A program made the position numbers and the translations under genes. This document shows positions 35,275 through 43,910 of a stretch of 64,000 nucleotides of DNA, piece after piece (position 1 is the stretch's first letter; every line of letters starts with the position of its first letter). The stretch comes from Noviherbaspirillum malthae (GTDB taxonomy: Bacteria > Pseudomonadota > Gammaproteobacteria > Burkholderiales > Burkholderiaceae_D): positions 124,001-188,000 of the forward strand of contig NZ_JACYXF010000009.1 of NCBI RefSeq assembly GCF_015352985.1. Direction: 5' to 3'. Below the pieces are notes generated by a model. The model searched no databases. It saw only the letters and a list, made by a program, of their open reading frames with translations, and had not been told where the DNA came from.

Positions 35275-37230
35275 ATGAAGTCCGCCAAAATCCGCGAGAT
35301 CGTTCTCGGCAAAGCACTCGATCCGATGAAGTCCGAGACGCGGCATTCTCTCGCGCTGGTCGCGTTCCTGGCCTGGGTCGGACTCGGTGCCGACGGCTTG
35401 TCATCCTCTGCCTATGGACCCGAGGAAACATTCCGCGCACTCGGTGAGCACAGCCATCTCGGCCTGTACATGGCTCTGGCCACCGCGATCACCGTCTTCA
35501 TCATTGCGCTCGCCTATAACCAGGTGATCGAACTCTTCCCGACCGGCGGAGGCGGATACCGGGTGGCGTCCATCCTCGTCGGTCCCTACATGGGCCTGAT
35601 CGCAGGATGCGCGCTGATACTGGACTACGTGCTGACGATCGCCATCTCGGTGGCCGCGGGTGTCGAAGCCCTGGCTTCGCTGCTTCCGCTCGGCTTCCAC
35701 GCGTACAAGCTGCCGGCGGAAGCCTTCTTCATCGGCCTGCTGATCATTCTCAATCTGCGCGGCATGAAGGAAGCCATCCGCATCCTGCTGCCGATCTTCC
35801 TCGGTTTCGTCGTCACGCATTTCGCGCTGATCGTCTACGGCATCTTCGCGCATGCTTCCTTCCTGCCGGATCTCGTTCCCAGCACCCTGTCGGAAACCAC
35901 CTCGCTCGCCAGCGACATCGGCTGGATCAGCGTTGCTGGCATGCTGCTGCTGGCCTACTCGCAGGGTGGCGGCACCTACACTGGACTGGAAGCGGTGTCC
36001 AACAACGTGAACATTCTGGCCGAGCCGCGCGTGCATACCGGCAAGATGACCATGATCTACATGGCGCTGTCGCTCGCCTTCACCGCCAGCGGCATCATCC
36101 TTTTGTACCTGCTCTGGGACGCAAAGCCGATCGAGGGACAGACCCTCAATGCGTCCACCTTCCGCGCCATCATCGAAAGCTTCGGCCTGGGCGCCTGGGC
36201 CAACCAGATCATGCTGACCGTCGTGCTTGCCTTCGAAGCCGGGCTGCTGTTCGTCGCGGCCAATACCGGCTTCCTCGGCGGGCCGGCGGTGCTATCCAAC
36301 ATGGCGTCGGATTCCTGGGTGCCTCATAAATTCCGCTATCTGTCCACGCGCTTGGTCACGCAGAACGGCATCCTGGTGATGGGCATCGCCGCGCTGGCCA
36401 TCCTGCTCTGGACCGGCGGCAGCGTGACCTTGCTGGTCGTCCTGTATTCGGTCTCGGTATTCCTGACCTTTGCCATTTCGCTGTTCGGCCTTTGCCTTTA
36501 CTGGTGGCGCCACCGCAACGAGAAGTTCTGGATGCGGCGCCTGTTCCTGTCGCTGCTCGGCTTCGTCATCTGCGCCAGCATCCTTGGCGTGCTGCTGGTC
36601 GAACGGTTCACCGAAGGCGCATGGGCCGCCGTGCTCATCATCGCCGCCATTGCCGGGTTGTGCATCTACATCCGCAATCACTACCGCGACACCAAGAACG
36701 CAATCCATTCGGTAGACCAGGTCTTCGCCAACCAGCCTTTCGGTCCGCAAGCCGGCCCCATTGATCCCGACCCCAACGATCAGACCGCGGTCTTCATCGT
36801 TGGCTCGTCGCGTGGCGGCGGCCTGCATGCCTTGCTGTGGGTGCAGCGCATGTTTCCAGGCCACTTCAAGAACTTCATCTTCGTCAACGCGCGCACCGTT
36901 GATGCCCATGCCTACGGCGGGGAAGGTGCGGTGGAACAGATGCGTGCCGAAGCCAACGCGACACTGAAGTTCTTCGTCGACTTCTGCCACAGCCACGGCA
37001 TGGCGTCGGCTGCCTATCTCGGTTTCGGCACCGACGTGGTAGATGAAGTGACCAAGCTGTGCGAAACCATCAGCACCGATTATCCCAGCTCGATTTTCTT
37101 CACCAGCAAACTGATCTTCGAGCATGACAACTGGTTCATCCGCCTGCTGCACAACCAGGCGGCGCTTGCGATTCAGCGCAGGCTGCATTTCGAGAGTTTG
37201 CAGATGGTGATTCTGCCGATGAAGGTTTGA
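35275..37230 (+). CDS. KimA-like APC-superfamily potassium transporter
   Basis: A 651-residue protein: about 12 membrane helices (residues 25-485) and a soluble C-terminal alpha/beta domain (about 505-650). The segment GLGADGLSSSAYGPEE in the first helix matches the KimA/YdaO K+/H+ symporter group, as does the domain layout. IELFPTGGGGYRVAS is also typical of the APC fold. Potassium uptake is therefore more likely than amino-acid transport, though APC annotations commonly read 'amino acid permease'. Gram-positive KimA is controlled by c-di-AMP, and I see nothing here showing which ligand binds the tail. It is divergent from tRNA-Leu. Confidence 0.82.
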   Translation: MKSAKIREIVLGKALDPMKSETRHSLALVAFLAWVGLGADGLSSSAYGPEETFRALGEHSHLGLYMALATAITVFIIALAYNQVIELFPTGGGGYRVASILVGPYMGLIAGCALILDYVLTIAISVAAGVEALASLLPLGFHAYKLPAEAFFIGLLIILNLRGMKEAIRILLPIFLGFVVTHFALIVYGIFAHASFLPDLVPSTLSETTSLASDIGWISVAGMLLLAYSQGGGTYTGLEAVSNNVNILAEPRVHTGKMTMIYMALSLAFTASGIILLYLLWDAKPIEGQTLNASTFRAIIESFGLGAWANQIMLTVVLAFEAGLLFVAANTGFLGGPAVLSNMASDSWVPHKFRYLSTRLVTQNGILVMGIAALAILLWTGGSVTLLVVLYSVSVFLTFAISLFGLCLYWWRHRNEKFWMRRLFLSLLGFVICASILGVLLVERFTEGAWAAVLIIAAIAGLCIYIRNHYRDTKNAIHSVDQVFANQPFGPQAGPIDPDPNDQTAVFIVGSSRGGGLHALLWVQRMFPGHFKNFIFVNARTVDAHAYGGEGAVEQMRAEANATLKFFVDFCHSHGMASAAYLGFGTDVVDEVTKLCETISTDYPSSIFFTSKLIFEHDNWFIRLLHNQAALAIQRRLHFESLQMVILPMKV

Positions 37231-37256
37231 GTCTCCTATTCTCAGGCTTCAAACGT

Positions 37257-37297
37257 AAAAGGCCATGTCCCGGATATGCTCCGGGACATGGCCTTTT
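37257..37297. terminator. Bidirectional terminator after the K+ transporter
   Basis: AAAAGGCCATGTCCCGG / CCGGGACATGGCCTTTT, a 17-bp perfect stem between convergent genes. Confidence 0.9.
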
Positions 37298-37315
37298 AAC
37301 TTGCGCTCGCAAAAA

Positions 37316-37558
37316 TTACTTGCGCTGGTTGCCGTGCTGGTCTTCCAGTCCGCGGCCCGTCTTGTGCTGCAGTTCATCGATGCGTTCCGAGGCTTGCGCC
37401 TTGGTGAGATCATCATCGATGTCTTCGTTGGCCTGTTCCGCCAAGGTCTTCAGATAGGACTTCTGCGCTCCGGTCATCGGTTCGTCGCCTGTGGTCCAGT
37501 TTTTCGGATCCTTGATCATGTTGCTGTCCTGAGCGTTGTCCTGAGTCTGCTTGTCCAT
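37316..37558 (-). CDS. DUF3072 family small protein
   Basis: An 80-residue hydrophilic protein. The core DPKNWTTGDEPMTGAQKSYL and KTLAEQANEDIDDDLTKAQA is the DUF3072 pattern. I choose ATG 37558 because GGAG lies eight bases upstream; an ATG 12 bases earlier overlaps that ribosome site. The family is common in soil bacteria and has no assigned function. Asp/Glu/Gln richness suggests a small soluble, possibly stress-related protein. Confidence 0.8.
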   Translation of the reverse strand: MDKQTQDNAQDSNMIKDPKNWTTGDEPMTGAQKSYLKTLAEQANEDIDDDLTKAQASERIDELQHKTGRGLEDQHGNQRK

Positions 37559-37756
37559 TGCTTTCTCCATTAAAAGACGCGGGAAGATGCGACTGCGTTA
37601 TGCCGCATTGAAATGCCATGCGGCGTGCGGTCATCCGTCTCTTAATGACTGTATATAAATACAGTAGTTCCTGGCTGACCAGCCGTTCAAGGCATAGATT
37701 ATTCCTATTGGCAGAGGGAGGCGGCGTTCAAATCCGCAGTCGAAAAGCCCAACGCC

Positions 37757-37762
37757 TATAAT
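37757..37762 (+). promoter_or_regulatory. -10 element of the micro-protein gene
   Basis: A perfect TATAAT (context gccTATAATg), 51 bases before the 47-codon gene. No good -35 is seen. Confidence 0.45.
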
Positions 37763-37812
37763 GTGGCCGAGGCGTACTTTGCCCATGTGAAACACCAACA
37801 AGGAAAAGCATC

Positions 37813-37956
37813 ATGAAACAGCAAGGCTGGACCATCATCCAGACAATGATCGTTCTGCTGATTGCAGGCCTGATCGGCGCCTATGCGGTCAGTTACGTCA
37901 TCGACAAGCGCTGCGAAGAGGATCCGTCCCGTTCCATCTGCAGCCAGCCGCGCTGA
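37813..37956 (+). CDS. 47-residue prepilin-like membrane micro-protein
   Basis: A short gene with AGGAAAAG upstream of its ATG and a TATAAT further back. The protein begins MKQQGWTIIQTMIVLLIAGL, a basic/polar lead, Gly, aromatic, then a hydrophobic helix. That is the pattern of type IV prepilin signals (G-F-T-L-I-E-x-M-I-V). Position +5 is Gln rather than the usual Glu, and there is no pilin head domain, only a 20-residue tail with two Cys (CEEDPSRSIC) that could form a disulfide loop. It may be a degenerate pilin remnant or a genuine small membrane peptide. The convergent RND gene ends 15 bases away. Confidence 0.6.
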   Translation: MKQQGWTIIQTMIVLLIAGLIGAYAVSYVIDKRCEEDPSRSICSQPR

Positions 37957-37970
37957 TTGCATTTCGTTCT

Positions 37971-40900
37971 TCAATGCTCCTGCGGCAGTTCCTCGCGAAC
38001 GGGTGCAGGAGCAGGAGTCGCCGCAGGTTTTTTCTCCCTCCCGAACAGGCGCTTGAGCAGATGCTCGAGGTCGTCGATATAGGTATACACCGCCGGTACC
38101 ACCAGAAGGCTGAGCAGCGTTGAGGTGATCAGGCCGCCGATGACGGCGGTGGCCATCGGGGAGCGGAAGCTGGGATCGGCGCCCCATCCCATGGCAAGCG
38201 GCAGCATGCCGGCGCCCATGGCGATCGTCGTCATCACGATGGGCCGGCTGCGCTTGTGGCAGGCATCGACCAGTGCCTCGAAGCGGCTCATGCCGGTAAA
38301 GCGTGCCAAAATCGCATAGTCCACCAGCAGGATGGAGTTTTTCGTCACGATCCCCATCAGCATGATCAGGCCGATCATCGAAGGCATCGACAGCGCCTTG
38401 CCGGTCAGCAGCAGTGCGACGAAGGCACCGCCGATCGACAGGGGCAGGGCTGCAAGGATAGTGACGGGCTGCATGAAGTCCTTGAACAGCAGCACCAGAA
38501 CTCCATAGATGCAGAGCACGCCGATCAGCATGGCAATGCCGAAGCTGGCGAACAGTGCCTGCATTTCCTGGGCGTCGCCCAGTTCGGCAATCCTCACCGA
38601 AGGCGGCAGGTTCTTCATCGAGGGCAGGGCGCGCGCTTCGGCATTGAGTTCGCCGAGCGCGCGGCCGCCGAGTTCGACCTCCAGGATCACGTTGCGGCTG
38701 CGGTTGAGACGGTCGATCTGCGCCGGGCCGCTGTCGATGCCGACGTCGGCGACGTTGTCGAGCATGACCGGTCCGTTCCGGCCGGGCACGGTCAGGCGTT
38801 CGATCGACGCCAGATCGGCGCGCACCGCATCCGGCAGCTTGACGCGGATCGGCACCTGACGTTCCGACAGGTTGAGCTTGGGGAGCGAGATGTCATAGTC
38901 GCCGGCGGTGGCCACGCGCACGGTCTCTCCGATGCTCGCCGCCGTGACGCCAAGGTCGGCTGCTCTCGCGAAATCCGGGCGAACGATGATTTCCGGCCGC
39001 ACCAGCGAAGCGCTGGAACTGACATTGCCGATGCCCTGCAGGGTGCGCAGCTCGCGCTCCACCTTTTGCGCCGACTGCAGCAGGGCAACCGGATCTTCGC
39101 TGCGCAGCACCAGCTGCATCTTGACCCCGGTATCAGGCGGGCCGACGTTGAAGCGCGCGCCCGGAATATCGGCGAGCCGCTGGCGCAGCTGAGTTTCAAT
39201 GGCCTGCAGCGATTCCTCGCGCTCGGTGCGGTGCGTGGTGGTCAGCGTCAGCACCGCGCGCCGGGCTTCGGCCGTGGCGCCGGGGGCAAAGGCATCGCCG
39301 CTCGAGCCGCCGCCGATCGAACTGAACACGCTTTCTATGCCCTTGACCTGCATCGCCGCCAGCCTGGCCTGTTCGGCGACGACACGGGTTTCGGCAAGGG
39401 CGCTGCCGGGCGGCAGCTCGATATTGATCTGCGTCTGGCTGCGGTCCGCCGGCGGCACGAAGCCGGTCGGCAGCAGCGGCACCAGCGCGAGCGACGCAAA
39501 GAAGAACACGCCGGATGCAATCGCGGTGAACAGCCGGTGGCGCAGGCACCATTGCATGGTGGCGAGATACCTGCGCATGATCCAGCCATCCTTCTGTTCC
39601 ACGTGCTTGGCCGGCTTGAGCAGGTAGGCAGCCATCATGGGCGTGAGCAGTCGGGCGACGACCAGCGAAGCAAGAATGGCGATTACCGCCGTCCAGCCGA
39701 ACTGCTTGAAGAACAGTCCCGGAATGCCGCCCATGAAGGCCGTCGGCAGGAACACCGCGACCAGTGCGAAGGTCGTCGCAATGACCGCCATCCCGATCTC
39801 GTCGGCCGCTTCCAGCGCCGCCTGCATCGGCGTCTTGCCCATGTGAAGATGGCGCGCAATGTTTTCGATTTCCACGATCGCATCGTCGACCAGCACGCCC
39901 ACCACCAGCGCCAGCGCCAGCAGCGTCACCGTATTGAGCGTATAGCCGAAATAGGACAGCCCGAGGAAGGTCGGAATGACGGACAGGGGCAGGGCGGCGG
40001 CGGCCACCAGCGTCGCGCGCCAGTCGCGAAGGAACCACCACACCACCAGGATTGCCAGCAGCGCGCCTTCATAGAGCAGGTGCATCGAGCCGTCGAAGTT
40101 TTCTTCCACCGGCTGCGCATTGTCGATCACCTGCTTGAGCGCGATGTTGGGATGGGCCTGCTGCAATTCTGCGATGGCCGCCTGGGCGCTGCGGGCTACC
40201 GTCAGTTCGCTGGCGCCCTTGGTGCGGAAGATTTCGAAGGCCACCACCTTGCGTCCGTCCTGCGTGGCCTCGGAACGCTGTTCGGCGATGGTATCGGTGA
40301 CGGTGCCGACTTCGCTCAGGCGCACATGCCGGCCATCGGCCAGTGGAATGTCCATTGCTCCCAGTTCCTGCGCGGTCTTGACCGTGGCGATGGTACGCAC
40401 TGCCTGTTCGGCGCCGCCGACATCGCCGCGGCCGCCTGGCGCTTCCTGCTGCACCAGCCGGATCTGGCGCGAGACGTCGACGGCCGACACGCCGAGCGCG
40501 CTCATGCGGGCGGGATCGAGCTCGACGCGGATTTCGCGCGTGACGCCGCCGATGCGCTTGACCGCGCCGACGCCCTGTATCGACAGCACGCGTTTGGTAA
40601 CGGCATTGTCGACAAACCAGCTCAATTCCTGCATGTCGAGCTGGCTGTCGGAACCGGGCGTGGCATTGACCACATAAGTCAGTACCGCCCGGCCCGAGGT
40701 CGGGTTCTTGGCGATGGTCGGATCGCGCAGCTCGCTCGGCAAATCGGCCCGTACACGCGCGACTGCATCGCGCACGTCATTGACCGCGTCCGAAATCTGC
40801 TTTTCCAGGATGAACTCGACGGTCAGCTGCACTTCGCCGTCGAGCACCTTGGTGTAGATGTTCTTGATGCCCTGCACCGACGCGACCGAATCCTCTATCT

Positions 40901-41096
40901 TTCGTGCGACTTCGGTCTCGAGCTGGGCGGGGGCCGCGCCGGGCAGCGCGGCGTTGACGATCACGATCGGCAGTTCGATATCGGGAAAGTCCTGGACAGC
41001 GTTGCTGCGATAGGCCAGCAGGCCGGCCAGCGTCAGCAGGGTGAACAGCATGATTGCCGGGATCGGATTCCGGATGGAGAGAGCGGAAAAGTTCAC
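37971..41096 (-). CDS. RND-family efflux pump, inner-membrane transporter
   Basis: A 1041-residue HAE1/AcrB-like transporter with twelve membrane helices and two large periplasmic loops. The proton-relay Asp pair is in LVVGVLVDDAIVEIENIA. The start is GTG with AAGGA upstream, nine bases after the adaptor stop. The short, Pro-rich C-terminal tail is unremarkable. It exports hydrophobic or amphiphilic compounds with the adaptor and outer-membrane factor encoded just upstream. The heavy-metal (CusA) subclass is unlikely because its Met-rich sites are absent. Confidence 0.93.
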   Translation of the reverse strand: MNFSALSIRNPIPAIMLFTLLTLAGLLAYRSNAVQDFPDIELPIVIVNAALPGAAPAQLETEVARKIEDSVASVQGIKNIYTKVLDGEVQLTVEFILEKQISDAVNDVRDAVARVRADLPSELRDPTIAKNPTSGRAVLTYVVNATPGSDSQLDMQELSWFVDNAVTKRVLSIQGVGAVKRIGGVTREIRVELDPARMSALGVSAVDVSRQIRLVQQEAPGGRGDVGGAEQAVRTIATVKTAQELGAMDIPLADGRHVRLSEVGTVTDTIAEQRSEATQDGRKVVAFEIFRTKGASELTVARSAQAAIAELQQAHPNIALKQVIDNAQPVEENFDGSMHLLYEGALLAILVVWWFLRDWRATLVAAAALPLSVIPTFLGLSYFGYTLNTVTLLALALVVGVLVDDAIVEIENIARHLHMGKTPMQAALEAADEIGMAVIATTFALVAVFLPTAFMGGIPGLFFKQFGWTAVIAILASLVVARLLTPMMAAYLLKPAKHVEQKDGWIMRRYLATMQWCLRHRLFTAIASGVFFFASLALVPLLPTGFVPPADRSQTQINIELPPGSALAETRVVAEQARLAAMQVKGIESVFSSIGGGSSGDAFAPGATAEARRAVLTLTTTHRTEREESLQAIETQLRQRLADIPGARFNVGPPDTGVKMQLVLRSEDPVALLQSAQKVERELRTLQGIGNVSSSASLVRPEIIVRPDFARAADLGVTAASIGETVRVATAGDYDISLPKLNLSERQVPIRVKLPDAVRADLASIERLTVPGRNGPVMLDNVADVGIDSGPAQIDRLNRSRNVILEVELGGRALGELNAEARALPSMKNLPPSVRIAELGDAQEMQALFASFGIAMLIGVLCIYGVLVLLFKDFMQPVTILAALPLSIGGAFVALLLTGKALSMPSMIGLIMLMGIVTKNSILLVDYAILARFTGMSRFEALVDACHKRSRPIVMTTIAMGAGMLPLAMGWGADPSFRSPMATAVIGGLITSTLLSLLVVPAVYTYIDDLEHLLKRLFGREKKPAATPAPAPVREELPQEH

Positions 41097-41105
41097 TGGC
41101 GATCC

Positions 41106-42299
41106 TTACTTCGAGGACGGATTGACGACCTTGACCAGATCGCCGTCGTTCAGGAAACCGGCGCCGCTGCCCACCAGCACGGCATCGCCGGCAAGGCCTT
41201 CCAGGATCTCGACGCGGCCCGAAAGGCGCCGGCCGGTCTGCACCTTGATCTGGCTGACACGGTTGTCCTGGTTGACGCGGAACACGTAGCTGAAACCGTC
41301 CCGCACCACCACCGACTGCTGCGGCACGGTCAGCGCCTTCGAACTGCCGAGATCGAATTCGCCGCGCGCAAACATGCCGGCCTTGGGCGGCGCGGCGTCG
41401 TCGGACACCTGGGGCAGATCGACATAGACCAGCGCGATGCGTGTCTGGGGATCGACGGTCGGCGCAAACTTGCGCACGCTGCCCTTGATCTGGGTGCCGT
41501 TGGCGGCGGTGATCAGCGCACGGGTGCCGGTCTTGAGGCGGCCGAGTTCGGAGGAGGTGACTTCGGCGCGCCACTCCAGCCGCCCCTGGCGGATCAGGCG
41601 GAACAGTTCGGTGCCTGCCGGTACCACCGCGCCGACCGTAGCGCTGCGCGATGAAATCACGCCGTCGTCGGGCGCCAGCAGGCGGGCCTGCTTCAGGCGC
41701 AGTTCCTGCGCCGCGAGCGTCGCCTTGGCGGCTTCCACCCTGGCTTTCGCGGTTTGCTCGGTGGTCAGGTACTGGTTGATCTGCTGCGTGCTCAGGGCGC
41801 CGGTTTCGGTCAGCGTGCGCGCCCTTGCCGCATTGGCGGCGGCATCGGCTGCATTGGCCTGCGCTTCGAGCAGGGCCGCGCGCGCCTGGGCGACGTCGGC
41901 CTTGCCGGTTTCCTCTGCAAAGGTGGCAAGGATCTGTCCTGCCTTGACCCGGTCGCCGACGTTTACGCGCACATCAGTCAGCCGCAGTCCGTTGGATTCG
42001 CTGCCGACGATGGCTTCTTGCCAGGCGGCGATGTTGCCGTTGGCGACCAGTTTCAGCGGTGCATCGATGTTTTCGGGCTTGACCGTGGTGACGGTCAGCG
42101 CCGCCTTGGGCTGGGCGGCCGCGCTCTTGTCTTCCGCAGCACCGCGCTTGCCGGAAAGAAGAGAGGCGGCAGTGAGTGCAATGACGGCGAGCGTGGCTGC
42201 GGCGATCAGGGCAAGCGTGACGGGTTTGAGTTTCAGGCGTTTCATCGGGAATGATTTCGTTTGCGATCGTTCGTCGTTCTTGAGCAGGCCATAGGCCAT
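41106..42299 (-). CDS. RND efflux periplasmic adaptor (membrane fusion protein)
   Basis: A 397-residue HlyD/AcrA-type adaptor: N-terminal membrane anchor, barrel-sandwich lipoyl halves (VRVNVGDRVKAGQIL and LLAPDDGVISSRSATVGAVV) flanking a coiled-coil hairpin of Ala-rich helices (about 120-190), then a beta-barrel domain. The ATG used overlaps the outer-membrane factor stop (TGATG), suggesting coupled translation. A later ATG at 42245 (MKRLKLKPV) would place the anchor at the very N-terminus and cannot be excluded. Confidence 0.9.
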   Translation of the reverse strand: MAYGLLKNDERSQTKSFPMKRLKLKPVTLALIAAATLAVIALTAASLLSGKRGAAEDKSAAAQPKAALTVTTVKPENIDAPLKLVANGNIAAWQEAIVGSESNGLRLTDVRVNVGDRVKAGQILATFAEETGKADVAQARAALLEAQANAADAAANAARARTLTETGALSTQQINQYLTTEQTAKARVEAAKATLAAQELRLKQARLLAPDDGVISSRSATVGAVVPAGTELFRLIRQGRLEWRAEVTSSELGRLKTGTRALITAANGTQIKGSVRKFAPTVDPQTRIALVYVDLPQVSDDAAPPKAGMFARGEFDLGSSKALTVPQQSVVVRDGFSYVFRVNQDNRVSQIKVQTGRRLSGRVEILEGLAGDAVLVGSGAGFLNDGDLVKVVNPSSK

Positions 42300-43756
42300 C
42301 AGGGTGCGGCACGTGCCGCCTGGACCGGGTCCGCGTTCCAGCCGCCGCCGGCGGCGCGATAGAGGGAGATCCAGGCGGCGATGCGTTCCTGCTGCAGCGA
42401 CGCCAGCGCGAGCTCGGCGGCCAGGCGCGTGCGCCTCGATTCTTCCAGCTCCACCAGGCTGGCCAGGCCGCCCTTGTAACGGGCTTCCGTGGCATTGAAT
42501 GAAGCGCGGTAGCCTTCGACAGCGGTGCGCGCATCTTCGCTGCGAGATGCGGTGCTTTGCAGCCGCACCAGCGCTTCCTCGACTTCCCGTACCGCCTGCC
42601 TGACTTGCGCGCGGTAGCGGATGACCACATCGTCATAGCGGGCTTGCGCCACTTCGATGTTGGCCGTCCGCCGGCCGCCGTCGAACAGGGGAACGGACAA
42701 TGACAGCGGACCCACCGACCAAGTGTTCAGATCGGTCTCGACGCCGCCGGTGCGGAAGCGGATCGCGCTGACCGAACCGCTCAGGCTCAGGCGCGGAAAG
42801 CGCTGGGCCAATGCCGCACCTGCCTCGGCACTGGCGGCGGCGACTTCGCGTTCGGCATTGAACACATCCGGGCGCTGCGACAGCACGGCGGCCGGCAGGC
42901 GGTCGATGGACAGCGCCAGATTGTCGGGCAGGGTCGAAGGCGTCGCCAGGCGCTGGCGCAGGTCGGCTTCCGGCAGCGCGGTCAGCGCCGTCAGGGCCTT
43001 GATGTCGATGTCGCATTGCGCCTGCTGCTGGGTCGCGCGGTTGCTGCCTTCGGCCGCGCTGGCGCGGGCGAGTGCGGCATTGGCCGGCGACTGAAAGCCG
43101 GCGTCCATGGCGAGCTGCGCCAGTCTTGCCGTCTCGGCGCGGGATTGCGCATCCGAGCGGGTAATGGCCAGCAGGAATTCGCAGGTGCGCAACTGGTAAT
43201 ACAAGCTGGCGGTTTCCGCCGCCACCGACACCCGCGCTTCATGCCAGGCGGCCTGCGCGCCTTCGAGGCGAGCCGTGGCTGCATCGCGGGTGGCGGCATT
43301 GGCGCCGAACACGTCGATTTCCCATGCGGTCTGCAATCCCGCCTGCAGCGCAGTACCTGTCGGAGTCGGGGGCTGCGAGCGGGCCCGGGTGGCGCTCAGC
43401 GCACCATCCAGCGTCGGCAGCAGTGCGGCGCCGGCTGCAACGCGGGAAGCGCGCGCCTGGCTGATGCGTGACGCCGCCGCTGAAATCGTCGGGCTTGCCT
43501 GCTGCGCCGCTTCCAGGAGATAGGGCAGCAGAGGATCGTCGGTCTGTTTCCACCAGTCGGCAAGACCCGCCAGCGTGCCGCCATGCGGCAATCCGGGTGC
43601 GGCAGAGGCCGAGGCCGGCTGGTTTGCAGTCCCCGGCAGGGCAGCGTTCCAGGCTGCCGGACCCATGGCATCCACCCGAGCCGGCGGCGCATGCACGGCA
43701 CAGCCGGCAAGCACGGCTGGAAGGAAGGCGAGGACGATGATTCTGTGAATCTTCAT
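42299..43756 (-). CDS. Outer-membrane efflux factor (NodT/OprM family lipoprotein)
   Basis: A 485-residue TolC-like protein starting MKIHRIIVLAFLPAVLAGC, a lipoprotein signal with Cys19. Two OEP repeats follow: ASPTISAAASRISQARASRVAAG in the first, and SLSVPLFDGGRRTANIEVAQARY with FNATEARYKGGLASLVELEE in the second. It forms the trimeric exit duct of the tripartite pump and is the first gene of the three-gene operon. Longer in-frame starts lack ribosome sites. Confidence 0.92.
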   Translation of the reverse strand: MKIHRIIVLAFLPAVLAGCAVHAPPARVDAMGPAAWNAALPGTANQPASASAAPGLPHGGTLAGLADWWKQTDDPLLPYLLEAAQQASPTISAAASRISQARASRVAAGAALLPTLDGALSATRARSQPPTPTGTALQAGLQTAWEIDVFGANAATRDAATARLEGAQAAWHEARVSVAAETASLYYQLRTCEFLLAITRSDAQSRAETARLAQLAMDAGFQSPANAALARASAAEGSNRATQQQAQCDIDIKALTALTALPEADLRQRLATPSTLPDNLALSIDRLPAAVLSQRPDVFNAEREVAAASAEAGAALAQRFPRLSLSGSVSAIRFRTGGVETDLNTWSVGPLSLSVPLFDGGRRTANIEVAQARYDDVVIRYRAQVRQAVREVEEALVRLQSTASRSEDARTAVEGYRASFNATEARYKGGLASLVELEESRRTRLAAELALASLQQERIAAWISLYRAAGGGWNADPVQAARAAP

Positions 43757-43910
43757 TGAATCCATTCCATGGAATTGGGTGCCGGAGCGGCGCAACTTGG
43801 GCAGGCACTACTTGGCAAGACGGCAGAATCCGGCGCAAAACATCGCCATGTTAGCGGTAATGCCGGCCTGCGGCTATGGATGTGATGTCATGGTTGCAAG
43901 CCTGCGCGCA

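Noticed and set aside
38256..41654. Very long open frame (1132 codons) antisense to the RND pump and adaptor
   Set aside because: It crosses two real genes, is rich in His/Arg/Gln with no recognisable fold, and is a codon-bias shadow.
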